NCBI GenBank assembly: GCA_002350625.1
Contig: DEFE01000019.1
Coordinates: forward strand, 1 to 5,314
Direction: 5' to 3'
Length of the DNA: 5,314 nucleotides
Source: Lachnospiraceae bacterium UBA2860
GTDB lineage: Bacteria > Bacillota > Clostridia > Lachnospirales > Lachnospiraceae
Each line of letters starts with the position of its first letter. Position 1 is the first letter of the stretch. Positions 1 through 5,314 of the stretch are shown here, piece after piece. The notes beneath the pieces were generated by a model. That model had not been told where the DNA came from. It saw only the letters and a list, made by a program, of their open reading frames with translations, and did no database searches. The translations under genes were made by a program, and so were the position numbers.

Positions 1-674
1 TCCATCTGCTCGAACTCGCGCGTGCGGAACGTGAAGTTGCCGGGAGTAATCTCGTTGCGGAAGGACTTGCCGATCTGGCAGATGCCGAACGGCACCTTCT
101 TTCTGGACGTTCTCTGCACATTCTTGAAGTTGACGAAGATGCCCTGCGCCGTCTCCGGGCGCAGATAGACCGTATTCTTCGCGTCCTCCGTGACGCCCTG
201 GAAGGTCTTGAACATCAGATTGAACTGGCGGATGCCCGTAAAGTTGTGCTTCCCGCAGGAAGGACAGGGAACCTGATGCTCACTCACGAACTGCTCCATC
301 TGCTCGTTGGTCCAGCCGTCGACAGAGCTTGTGAGCGCGATGCCGTTCTCCGCGGCGAAGTCCTCGATGAGTTTATCCGCGCGGAATCTCTCGTGGCACT
401 CCTTGCAGTCCATGAGCGGGTCGGAGAAGCTTCCGAGATGGCCGGACGCAACCCAGGTCTGCGGATTCATAAGAATCGCGCAGTCGAGGCCCACGTTGTA
501 CGGGCTTTCCTGCACGAATTTCTGCCACCACGCCTTCTTGACATTGTTCTTCAGCTCCACGCCGAGAGGACCGTAATCCCAGGTATTGGCAAGACCGCCG
601 TAGATCTCGGAGCCGGGGAAGATAAATCCTCTTGATTTGCAGAGCGCGACAATTTTCTCCATTGTTTTTTCCAT
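1..674 (-). CDS. glyQS: Glycyl-tRNA synthetase (single-chain, dimeric type), N-terminal part, cut by window edge
   Basis: Class II aminoacyl-tRNA synthetase that charges tRNA-Gly with glycine using ATP in the cytoplasm. Only the first 224 codons are present; family members are usually around 460 residues, so about half lies beyond the left edge. Translating the minus strand gives an opening MEKTMEKIVALCKSRGF, then GSEIYGGLANTWDYGPLG (residues 21-38), typical of the homodimeric eukaryote/archaea-like GlyRS and unlike the separate alpha and beta subunits of many bacteria. Two cysteine pairs, CKEC (90-93) and CPSC (137-140), look like the zinc-knuckle insertion. RPETAQG (172-178) and the motif 2 stretch beginning FRNEITPGNF (from 205) belong to the catalytic core that binds ATP and the acceptor end. 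The ATG at 674 is chosen because AAGGAG lies 10 bases upstream; an in-frame ATG at 683 would sit only one base after the Shine-Dalgarno sequence. The reading frame is intact. The gene follows recO by 45 bases on the same strand. Confidence 0.97.
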   Translation of the reverse strand, partial: MEKTMEKIVALCKSRGFIFPGSEIYGGLANTWDYGPLGVELKNNVKKAWWQKFVQESPYNVGLDCAILMNPQTWVASGHLGSFSDPLMDCKECHERFRADKLIEDFAAENGIALTSSVDGWTNEQMEQFVSEHQVPCPSCGKHNFTGIRQFNLMFKTFQGVTEDAKNTVYLRPETAQGIFVNFKNVQRTSRKKVPFGICQIGKSFRNEITPGNFTFRTREFEQM

Positions 675-684
675 TGAAAGCATT

Positions 685-690
685 CTCCTT
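685..690 (-). promoter_or_regulatory. Ribosome binding site of glyQS
   Basis: On the minus strand AAGGAG precedes the ATG at 674 with a 10-base gap. It decides between three in-frame ATGs: the one at 683 is too close, and the one at 662 (Met5 of the protein) is much farther away. This is the strongest Shine-Dalgarno match in the window and suggests efficient independent initiation of the synthetase. Confidence 0.75.
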
Positions 691-716
691 AAGCTTTTTC
701 TTTCATTCCTTTGTGA

Positions 717-745
717 ATTTTATACCAAATCCGCTATCACGGCAA
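717..745 (-). promoter_or_regulatory. Possible weak sigma-A-type promoter for glyQS
   Basis: On the minus strand TTGCCG (740-745, four of six matches to the -35 consensus) is followed after exactly 17 bases by TAAAAT (717-722, five of six matches to the -10 consensus). The -10 box overlaps the recO stop codon. Initiation would fall near 710 and give a leader of roughly 36 bases carrying the AAGGAG site. In a GC-rich region this AT-rich patch stands out, but one such match can occur by chance, and read-through from recO is equally possible. Confidence 0.3.
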
Positions 746-1370
746 GGCTTTTGAAGCTTTTGTCGACCGCGCGCGACACAGCCTTGTCCGCCTCCGCGGC
801 AAATGCCTTCATCGCCTCTTCGGTGAGCGAAAATGCGAACAGCCTCGTAACGGGACTCGACGCGACATAGCGAAGCGCGTAGCTTGCTGCTTCCGGAAGA
901 TTATCCCGGCCGGACGGCGGCGCGTAGTCGCCATTTTCGACGAGCATGCGGATCTCATAGACGCGGCGGATCAGCTCCGGCGGCATCTGCTCCCTGATGA
1001 GGGCCCGGAGCGCAGCGTAGAGGAGGTTCACCGCGCCCGCCGCCTCGAGGCCTTCGCGGCCGTAGTAATCGGCCAGCTCGAGGAAATAGTAGCCGTAGAA
1101 GACCCCGGGCATGCGCTGCGCAAGCTCCGTCATGTAATCCGCGGCCTCCGCGGAGATGAGCGTGTAGGCGTCGCGTCCCTCAAAGAGCTGGAAGGTCGCG
1201 AATACAAAAGGGCTGCCTGTTAAGAGCAGCGGGCTCTTCGGCCGCCGCGCCCCTCTCGCAAATGCCGTGATTTTTCCTCTCTCCCTCGACAGAATGACCA
1301 GCCGCCGGTCATACTCGCCGACCGGCTGCGCGAAGAGGACCACGCCGGTCAGTGTCACTGTCTCTCTCAT
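720..1370 (-). CDS. recO: DNA repair protein RecO, compact form without zinc-finger cysteines
   Basis: RecO is the recombination mediator of the RecF pathway. It binds single-stranded DNA and SSB, anneals complementary strands and, with RecR, helps load RecA at gaps. The 216-residue product is a little shorter than the usual 235-260. The N-terminal OB fold is clear: ETVTLTGVVLFAQPVGEYDR (residues 3-22), then LVILSRERGKITAFARGARR (24-43) and SPFVFATFQLFEGRDAYTLI (53-72). The helical part follows, with FYGYYFLELADYYGREG (91-107) and IRRVYEIRMLVENGDY (134-149). Many Gram-positive RecO proteins carry a four-cysteine zinc module after that helix; here the protein contains no cysteine at all and the segment is shortened. 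It ends in DKSFKSLAVIADLV. The ATG at 1370 overlaps the era stop as ATGA, and no GGAG-like site precedes it, only a purine-rich run in era's last codons, so translation is probably coupled to era. No frameshift is seen. Confidence 0.93.
   Translation of the reverse strand: MRETVTLTGVVLFAQPVGEYDRRLVILSRERGKITAFARGARRPKSPLLLTGSPFVFATFQLFEGRDAYTLISAEAADYMTELAQRMPGVFYGYYFLELADYYGREGLEAAGAVNLLYAALRALIREQMPPELIRRVYEIRMLVENGDYAPPSGRDNLPEAASYALRYVASSPVTRLFAFSLTEEAMKAFAAEADKAVSRAVDKSFKSLAVIADLV
1367..1370 (-). other. ATGA stop/start overlap between era and recO
   Basis: The minus-strand tetranucleotide ATGA contains both the recO start (1370-1368) and the era stop TGA (1369-1367). The preceding bases (1371-1388) encode era's terminal EKKKKP and are a purine run of A and G without a proper GGAGG, so ribosomes finishing era probably re-initiate on recO. 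Confidence 0.85.
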
Positions 1371-2263
1371 GGCTTCTTTTTCTTCTCGTACCCGTAATCC
1401 CTGAGCAGGGTCTCGTTGTCGCGCCAGTCCTTCCGGACCTTGACGAACAGCTTCAGAAACACCTTGCCCTCCGTGAGGGCCTCCAGATCGCGCCTCGCGG
1501 CGGAACCGATCGCTTTCAGCTTGGCGCCGCCTTTGCCGATCACGATGCCTTTGTGGCTTTCCTTCTCGCAGATCACGGACGCGTCGATCTCCGTGAGGCC
1601 GTCGTCGCGCACCTTGTAGCGGTCGATCACGACGGCGATTCCGTGCGGGACCTCCTTGCTGAGCAGCTTCAGGGCCTTCTCCCTGATGATCTCCGAGGCG
1701 ATCTGCCGCATCGGCTGGTCCGTGAGCGTCTCCTCGTCGTACAGCATCGGCCCTTCCGGGAGATAGCGGAACACACAGGTGAGCAGCTCGTCAAGGCCTC
1801 TTGCTTTCAGCCCCGACACCGGGACGATCTCCTGAAACGGCAGCAGGTCCTTCCAGGCGTCAATGATGCCGAGCAGCTGCTCCTTTTTGATGAGATCCGT
1901 CTTATTGATGACCAGGATGACCGGCGTTGTGACCTTGCGGATCGCTTCCGCGATCTCCCTGTCTCCCTCCCCGATGTAGGAGGAAGGCTCAATGAGCCAC
2001 AAAATCACATCCGCGTCCGCCAGCGTCCCGACGGACACGTCCATCATGTACTCGCCGAGCCGGTTGTTCGCCTTGCGGATAAAGCCGGGCGTGTCGACAA
2101 AGATCACCTGTCCCGCATCCGTCGTGAGCACCGTCTCGATCCGGCTGCGCGTCGTCTGCGGCCGGTCCGACGTGATCGCGATCTTCTGCCCGATCAGATG
2201 ATTCATGAGCGTTGATTTTCCGACATTCGGGCGGCCGATGATCGCCGCAAATCCCGCCTTCAC
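1367..2263 (-). CDS. era: GTPase Era (30S ribosome assembly / 16S rRNA maturation)
   Basis: Era is an essential GTPase that binds the 3' end region of 16S rRNA through a KH domain and acts in late 30S assembly. The 298-residue product has the normal family length. The G domain shows G1 GRPNVGKST (residues 10-18), the switch I/G2 region with RPQTTRSRIETV (34-45), G3 DTPG (57-60), G4 NKTD (120-123) and a G5 segment VSGLKARG (149-156). After IIREKALKLL (192-201) and HGIAVVID (207-214), the KH domain carries the RNA-binding loop VIGKGGAKLKAIG (241-253). The protein ends RDYGYEKKKKP. The start is a GTG at 2263: GGAGG lies seven bases upstream, and the GTG shares four bases with the upstream stop codon. 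This leaves only three residues before the G1 beta strand, a minimal N-terminus. The G5 loop reads SGL rather than the common SAL/SAK. The gene lies between the M16C peptidase and recO, overlapping both by four bases. Confidence 0.98.
   Translation of the reverse strand: MKAGFAAIIGRPNVGKSTLMNHLIGQKIAITSDRPQTTRSRIETVLTTDAGQVIFVDTPGFIRKANNRLGEYMMDVSVGTLADADVILWLIEPSSYIGEGDREIAEAIRKVTTPVILVINKTDLIKKEQLLGIIDAWKDLLPFQEIVPVSGLKARGLDELLTCVFRYLPEGPMLYDEETLTDQPMRQIASEIIREKALKLLSKEVPHGIAVVIDRYKVRDDGLTEIDASVICEKESHKGIVIGKGGAKLKAIGSAARRDLEALTEGKVFLKLFVKVRKDWRDNETLLRDYGYEKKKKP
2260..2263 (-). other. GTGA stop/start overlap between the peptidase gene and era
   Basis: On the minus strand GTGA holds the era start codon GTG (2263-2261) and the peptidase stop TGA (2262-2260). 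The last peptidase codons read V-E-V-L-L-stop. The same four-base arrangement recurs at the next junction, so three consecutive genes are joined by overlaps. Confidence 0.85.
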
Positions 2264-5214
2264 AGGAGCACCTCCACGCTGCCGAAGAGTTCGCGGTCTT
2301 TTTCGATCGCGCTCTCCCCGCCGATCACGCAGAAGCAGTCCGTGTCAAGGACGGCCTGCGTGGAATCCGCGAGCTTTCTGATGTCCTCTGCGCTTGTCTG
2401 AAGGACTTCATCGCGGAATTTCTGGCGCTGCCCGTCGGTGTAGCCGGCGAGATAATCGTTCATCGAAGCCATGCCGAAGGAAGCGGGCGTCAGCGGCGTA
2501 TCCAGCGCGCTGATCGTGCCGATGACATACTTCGTCATCTCCTCTTCGTCCGCGTCGAAGGCGCGCAAAAATGCGGGCGCGTCGGCAAAGACCTGCTTCG
2601 TGCGCGCAAGATGCGGATCCCTGTAGGAGGTCATCGAGCCTCTTCCGTTCCGACCCATGCTCGCGCCGCAGCCGTAAGCGCCGCCGCGGACGCGCACATT
2701 CTGCCACAGGTATTCATAGGTCATCACCTGCCGGTAGACGGCCATGGCGCCCACAAACGGGATGCCCGCCTTCACATAGCTGCCGCAAATGGCGACGTAC
2801 TGCACCTGGCCGGGCGTCGTGAAGCCTTCGTTTTTCTTTCCGTACGGGGCCGGCTCGCTCTCATCGGCGAGCGGCGCATGCGCGGGCGCCCCCTCGAAAA
2901 TGGCGGTGAGCACGCCGGCAAGGCAGCTCCGCTCCGCCTTAAGGCAGGTGAAGCTCGCGATCACATTGTCCGGGCGGATCACGGCCGCCGCCGTCTCCTT
3001 CAGTTTTTCGATCAGCGCGTCCTTCCGCTCTTCGTAATGCTCTTCCAGATCCTTCAGGAAGCGGTAATAGGCGATGCCGCTGACCGCGTCGTTAAAGGCC
3101 GCGTCGGAATACTTATAGGCAGCGGCTCTCGTGAGGGCCGCCGCGTGCCCGCTCTGCTGCAGGGTCATCTGCAGGTGGGACCTCGACTGAGCGACGATCT
3201 CGCGCAGCCGCTTGTCGTCCGTGAAATCTGTGGTGAAAAGAATCTCTCTAAGGAGAGCGGCGCCATTTTCGATCCTGTCCGTGAGCGCTTTCATCCGCAC
3301 GTCAAGAAGCGCCAGATAGGCGTCCTCGTCGCCGAATCTGTCCGCGGTTCTTAGCGTCACCGAGATGCCGCCCGTCTCGGAATGAATCTCGTTGCTCAGT
3401 TCATTATAGGTGTAGGACGCCGTCCGCATGCCGGTGAGCGCTGCCCTGAGGAGGCCGAGATACGGCAGGTCCTCCGTCTTTACGCGCTTAACGTTAAAGA
3501 GCAGCTGCAGGTACCCGATGCCGTTCGTCTCCGCGTCGTGATAGACGACCGGGACCGCGTGCTCCGTCCCGGCGGCGGAAGTTATGAGGACGCTGCCCTC
3601 TTCATTCGACCGCGGGAGGACATGCTTCCGGATATCCGCCCTCGTCAGAACGGGCAGAGAGGCCAGCGCCTCCTCGCTCTCCGGCGCGTCTTGCCAATCG
3701 CGCAGGGCCTTCGTCTCTTCGATGAGCCGGGCGACGCCCGCCTCGTCGAGTCCCGCCTTCATGGCGGCAAGCTTTTCCTCAAGCGCCTTCTCGCGCCTCT
3801 CCTGCAGTCCCTTTTCGGGCACAAGAATCACGCTGGCCGCATGGGGATTCATCAGCAGCTTTTCCGTGATCAGCTTCTCGAAATAGCCCGTCTCCACCTC
3901 GGCGCCGAGCTCCTTAAAGACGCCGAGCAGCTTCAGCGCGTCGAATGGATGGCCGTCATCATAGAGCCAGGTGTCCAGGACGTCGAGGCCGTAGAACAGG
4001 CCCTTCGGGTAAGACCCGTAATCCGCTTCCCTGAACGAGAACTCCAGGGAGCTGAGGCCCGCGCGCAGCGCCTTCCTGTCCACGCCGTCTGCGGCCTGCT
4101 TTTCCAGCGTCCCGCGGATGACTTCGCGGAAGCGCTCCGCGTCCTCCGCATTGGCGTTCTTTGCCGTCACGGAGAAATACGGCTGGAGGATTCCCTCCGA
4201 GAACCCGCCGTAGATATCCTGTCCGATGCCCGCGTCGAGCAGCGCCTGCTTTACCGGGGCGCCCGGCGCGGAAAGAAGCGCATAGTCAAGGACATCGAGC
4301 GCGGTCAGCTCCTTCATGTCGAGCGCGTCTCCGGCCACGACGCTGTAGGACAGATAGGTGTTGTCCTTCTCTTCCTCGTCCGAGACCGCGTAGGACTTCG
4401 TCACGACGCGTTCCTCCGAAAATGGCGCCTGCCTTAAGATGGCGGAGTCCACCGTCAGATGATCGAAGCGGGACAGGTACTCTCTGTCCATGAACGCGAG
4501 CGTGTCCGCCATGTCGAGATCGCCGTAGAGATAGATGAAGCTGTTCGACGGATGATAGTAGCGGGAATGAAAATCCAGATAGTTCTCATAGGTGAGCGTG
4601 GGGATCGCTTCGGGGTCCCCTCCCGACTCCACGCCGTAGGAGGTGTCCGGGAAAAGCGCGTTCATCTGCTCTCTCTCGAGCGTGTCCTCCGCTGACGAGA
4701 AGACGCCCTTCATCTCGTTGTAAACGACGCCGTTCAGCTTCAGCTCGCCGTCCGGGCTCTCGAGCTCATAGTGCCAGCCCTCCTGGCGGAAGATATTCTG
4801 CTCGTGATAGATGTTCGGGAAAAAGACCGCGTCGAGATAGACGTTCATCAGATTCCGGAAGTCCGCGTCATTGGTGCTGGCGACCGGATAGACCGTCTTA
4901 TCGGGATACGTGATCGCATTGATGAACGTGTTCAAAGAGCCCTTGATCAGTTCGACGAAGGGGTCCTTGAGCGGAAACTTCTCGGATCCGCAGAGCACCG
5001 TGTGCTCGATGATATGGGCCACGCCGGTGGAGTCGGTCGGCGGGGTGCGGAAGGAGACGGCGAATACCTTGTTCACGTCCGCGCAGGGGATGAGCGCGAC
5101 GCGGGCGCCGGTCTTCCTGTGCCGAAGGAGGATGCCCTCCGCGCCGATATCCGGCAGTGCTTCTTCCTTAATGATCTCATATGTCCCTAATTCTTTAATC
5201 TTACGCAGATCCAT
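2260..5214 (-). CDS. M16C zinc metallopeptidase, presequence-protease (PreP/Cym1)-like insulinase family protein
   Basis: A large clamshell metallopeptidase predicted to degrade unfolded peptides in the cytoplasm; no signal peptide or membrane segment is visible. Numbered from the ATG at 5214 it has 984 residues, the usual PreP size. The inverted zinc motif HIIEH is at 67-71 (His67 and His71 as ligands, Glu70 as catalytic base), followed by TVLCGSEKFPLKDPF. The third ligand is Glu167 in VVYNEMKG. The 100-residue spacing matches His77-Glu177 of Arabidopsis PreP1. Further PreP-like blocks are NTFINAITYPDKTVYPVAS (95-113) and QEGWHYELE (144-152). A charged helical linker (about 469-518) joins the two halves, followed by the M16C-associated domain. 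In the C-terminal half RVRGGAYG supplies Arg841 and Tyr847, the conserved substrate-contacting pair. All catalytic residues are present, so it should be active. The open frame extends upstream to a GTG at 5310, but recognisable family sequence begins at MDLRKIKELGTYEI. Its stop overlaps era. Physiological substrates cannot be told from sequence. Confidence 0.95.
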   Translation of the reverse strand: MDLRKIKELGTYEIIKEEALPDIGAEGILLRHRKTGARVALIPCADVNKVFAVSFRTPPTDSTGVAHIIEHTVLCGSEKFPLKDPFVELIKGSLNTFINAITYPDKTVYPVASTNDADFRNLMNVYLDAVFFPNIYHEQNIFRQEGWHYELESPDGELKLNGVVYNEMKGVFSSAEDTLEREQMNALFPDTSYGVESGGDPEAIPTLTYENYLDFHSRYYHPSNSFIYLYGDLDMADTLAFMDREYLSRFDHLTVDSAILRQAPFSEERVVTKSYAVSDEEEKDNTYLSYSVVAGDALDMKELTALDVLDYALLSAPGAPVKQALLDAGIGQDIYGGFSEGILQPYFSVTAKNANAEDAERFREVIRGTLEKQAADGVDRKALRAGLSSLEFSFREADYGSYPKGLFYGLDVLDTWLYDDGHPFDALKLLGVFKELGAEVETGYFEKLITEKLLMNPHAASVILVPEKGLQERREKALEEKLAAMKAGLDEAGVARLIEETKALRDWQDAPESEEALASLPVLTRADIRKHVLPRSNEEGSVLITSAAGTEHAVPVVYHDAETNGIGYLQLLFNVKRVKTEDLPYLGLLRAALTGMRTASYTYNELSNEIHSETGGISVTLRTADRFGDEDAYLALLDVRMKALTDRIENGAALLREILFTTDFTDDKRLREIVAQSRSHLQMTLQQSGHAAALTRAAAYKYSDAAFNDAVSGIAYYRFLKDLEEHYEERKDALIEKLKETAAAVIRPDNVIASFTCLKAERSCLAGVLTAIFEGAPAHAPLADESEPAPYGKKNEGFTTPGQVQYVAICGSYVKAGIPFVGAMAVYRQVMTYEYLWQNVRVRGGAYGCGASMGRNGRGSMTSYRDPHLARTKQVFADAPAFLRAFDADEEEMTKYVIGTISALDTPLTPASFGMASMNDYLAGYTDGQRQKFRDEVLQTSAEDIRKLADSTQAVLDTDCFCVIGGESAIEKDRELFGSVEVLL
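2271..2275 (-). promoter_or_regulatory. Ribosome binding site of era inside the peptidase gene
   Basis: GGAGG on the minus strand is embedded in the codons for the peptidase C-terminus and lies seven bases before the GTG at 2263. It is what supports a GTG rather than an ATG start for era. Confidence 0.7.
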
Positions 5215-5224
5215 CTTTATCATA

Positions 5225-5229
5225 CCCTC
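5225..5229 (-). promoter_or_regulatory. Likely ribosome binding site of the M16C peptidase gene
   Basis: GAGGG on the minus strand lies ten bases before the ATG at 5214, similar to the ten-base gap at glyQS. Another in-frame ATG at 5223 is only one base away from it and so a poor candidate. The site supports 5214 as the start and argues against the farther GTG at 5310, for which no Shine-Dalgarno sequence is visible before the window ends. Confidence 0.55.
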
Positions 5230-5314
5230 ACATACATATAGTTTTTGCCTGATTCGCAAGTCAAAAGTCCGGTCCTCCGGAATTGTATATTGCAGGCAGA
5301 CAATCTGCACAAGC
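5230..5314 (-). other. Leader or intergenic stretch upstream of the peptidase gene, cut by window edge
   Basis: About 85 bases, AT-richer than the rest. One minus-strand frame stays open and is continuous with the peptidase, but its translation (MQIVCLQYTIPEDRTF onward) resembles no PreP N-terminus I know. A second frame ends at a TGA near 5261 and a third at a TGA near 5222, so the tail of an upstream gene cannot be excluded. No convincing promoter or terminator is visible. Confidence 0.35.

Noticed and set aside
246..635. Plus-strand open frame opposite the glycyl-tRNA synthetase.
   Set aside because: The minus strand encodes unmistakable GlyRS motifs here, including both cysteine pairs and part of the catalytic core, so the plus-strand frame is incidental.
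691..710. Five-codon mini frame (MKEKA-stop) between recO and glyQS that could act as a leader peptide.
   Set aside because: Its only SD-like bases are directly against the ATG, it has no regulatory codon run and no attenuator hairpin follows.
1222..1238. Perfect six-base-pair inverted repeat AAGAGC/GCTCTT with a five-base loop.
   Set aside because: It lies in the middle of the recO coding sequence, has no T tract and reads as ordinary codons, so it is most likely incidental.
1352..2215. A 287-codon plus-strand open frame opposite era.
   Set aside because: It is the antisense shadow of era: it has low-complexity Asp/Arg/Leu composition, no plausible family, and every G and KH motif of Era is on the other strand.
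3382..4437. A 351-codon open frame on the plus strand, opposite the peptidase gene.
   Set aside because: Its translation is rich in Arg, Leu and Val with no recognisable domain, as expected for the antisense of a GC-rich gene. The minus-strand frame encodes a complete PreP-like protein through the same bases.
5235..5264. TTGACT and TATATG on the minus strand with an 18-base spacer, resembling a promoter for the peptidase gene.
   Set aside because: Transcription would begin near 5228, right on the GAGGG ribosome binding site, leaving almost no leader. The -10 match is only four of six. It may be chance, and the true promoter may lie beyond the window.
5262..5281. Short inverted repeat (TCCGG, AGGA loop, CCGGA) followed by CTTTTG on the minus strand, resembling a terminator of an upstream gene.
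   Set aside because: The stem is only five base pairs and the T run only four, too weak for a credible intrinsic terminator.

Overview
This window is a compact, single-strand housekeeping block from a bacterium. All four recognisable genes read on the minus strand, so in transcription order (right to left) they are an M16C presequence-protease-like metallopeptidase, the ribosome-assembly GTPase Era, the recombination mediator RecO, and the N-terminal half of a glycyl-tRNA synthetase that runs off the left edge. The protein sequences point to Clostridia, most likely Lachnospiraceae: the single-chain GlyRS opens with a characteristic 'MEKTMEKIVALCKSRGF' start, the RecO is a short cysteine-free form, and a PreP-like peptidase sits next to era. 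The DNA is GC-rich with GC-rich third positions (judged by eye), so this would be a high-GC member of that group. Family-level placement is inference from remembered homologues, not a computed tree.

Layout. Positions 1-674 hold the 5' part of glyQS (224 complete codons). Positions 675-719 are a 45-base gap with a good ribosome binding site and a possible weak promoter; there is no terminator. recO (720-1370) overlaps era (1367-2263) by four bases (ATGA). era in turn overlaps the M16C peptidase gene by four bases (GTGA), which fixes era's GTG start at 2263. The peptidase probably starts at 5214 rather than at the farthest upstream in-frame codon. The last ~100 bases (5215-5314) are AT-richer and look like a leader or intergenic region cut by the window edge.

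How the genes relate. The stop/start overlaps make peptidase-era-recO a translationally coupled unit. glyQS is probably co-transcribed, with possible extra input from its own promoter. The products serve different housekeeping tasks: peptide degradation, 30S assembly, RecF-pathway DNA repair and glycine charging. The grouping looks like a conserved growth-related gene string rather than one pathway.

I found no mobile elements, CRISPR, RNA genes or defence genes, and no sign of an undescribed system. The observations worth a second look are modest: the compact RecO without zinc-finger cysteines, the coupling architecture, the absence of room for a T-box upstream of glyQS, the peptidase start site and a variant G5 loop in Era.
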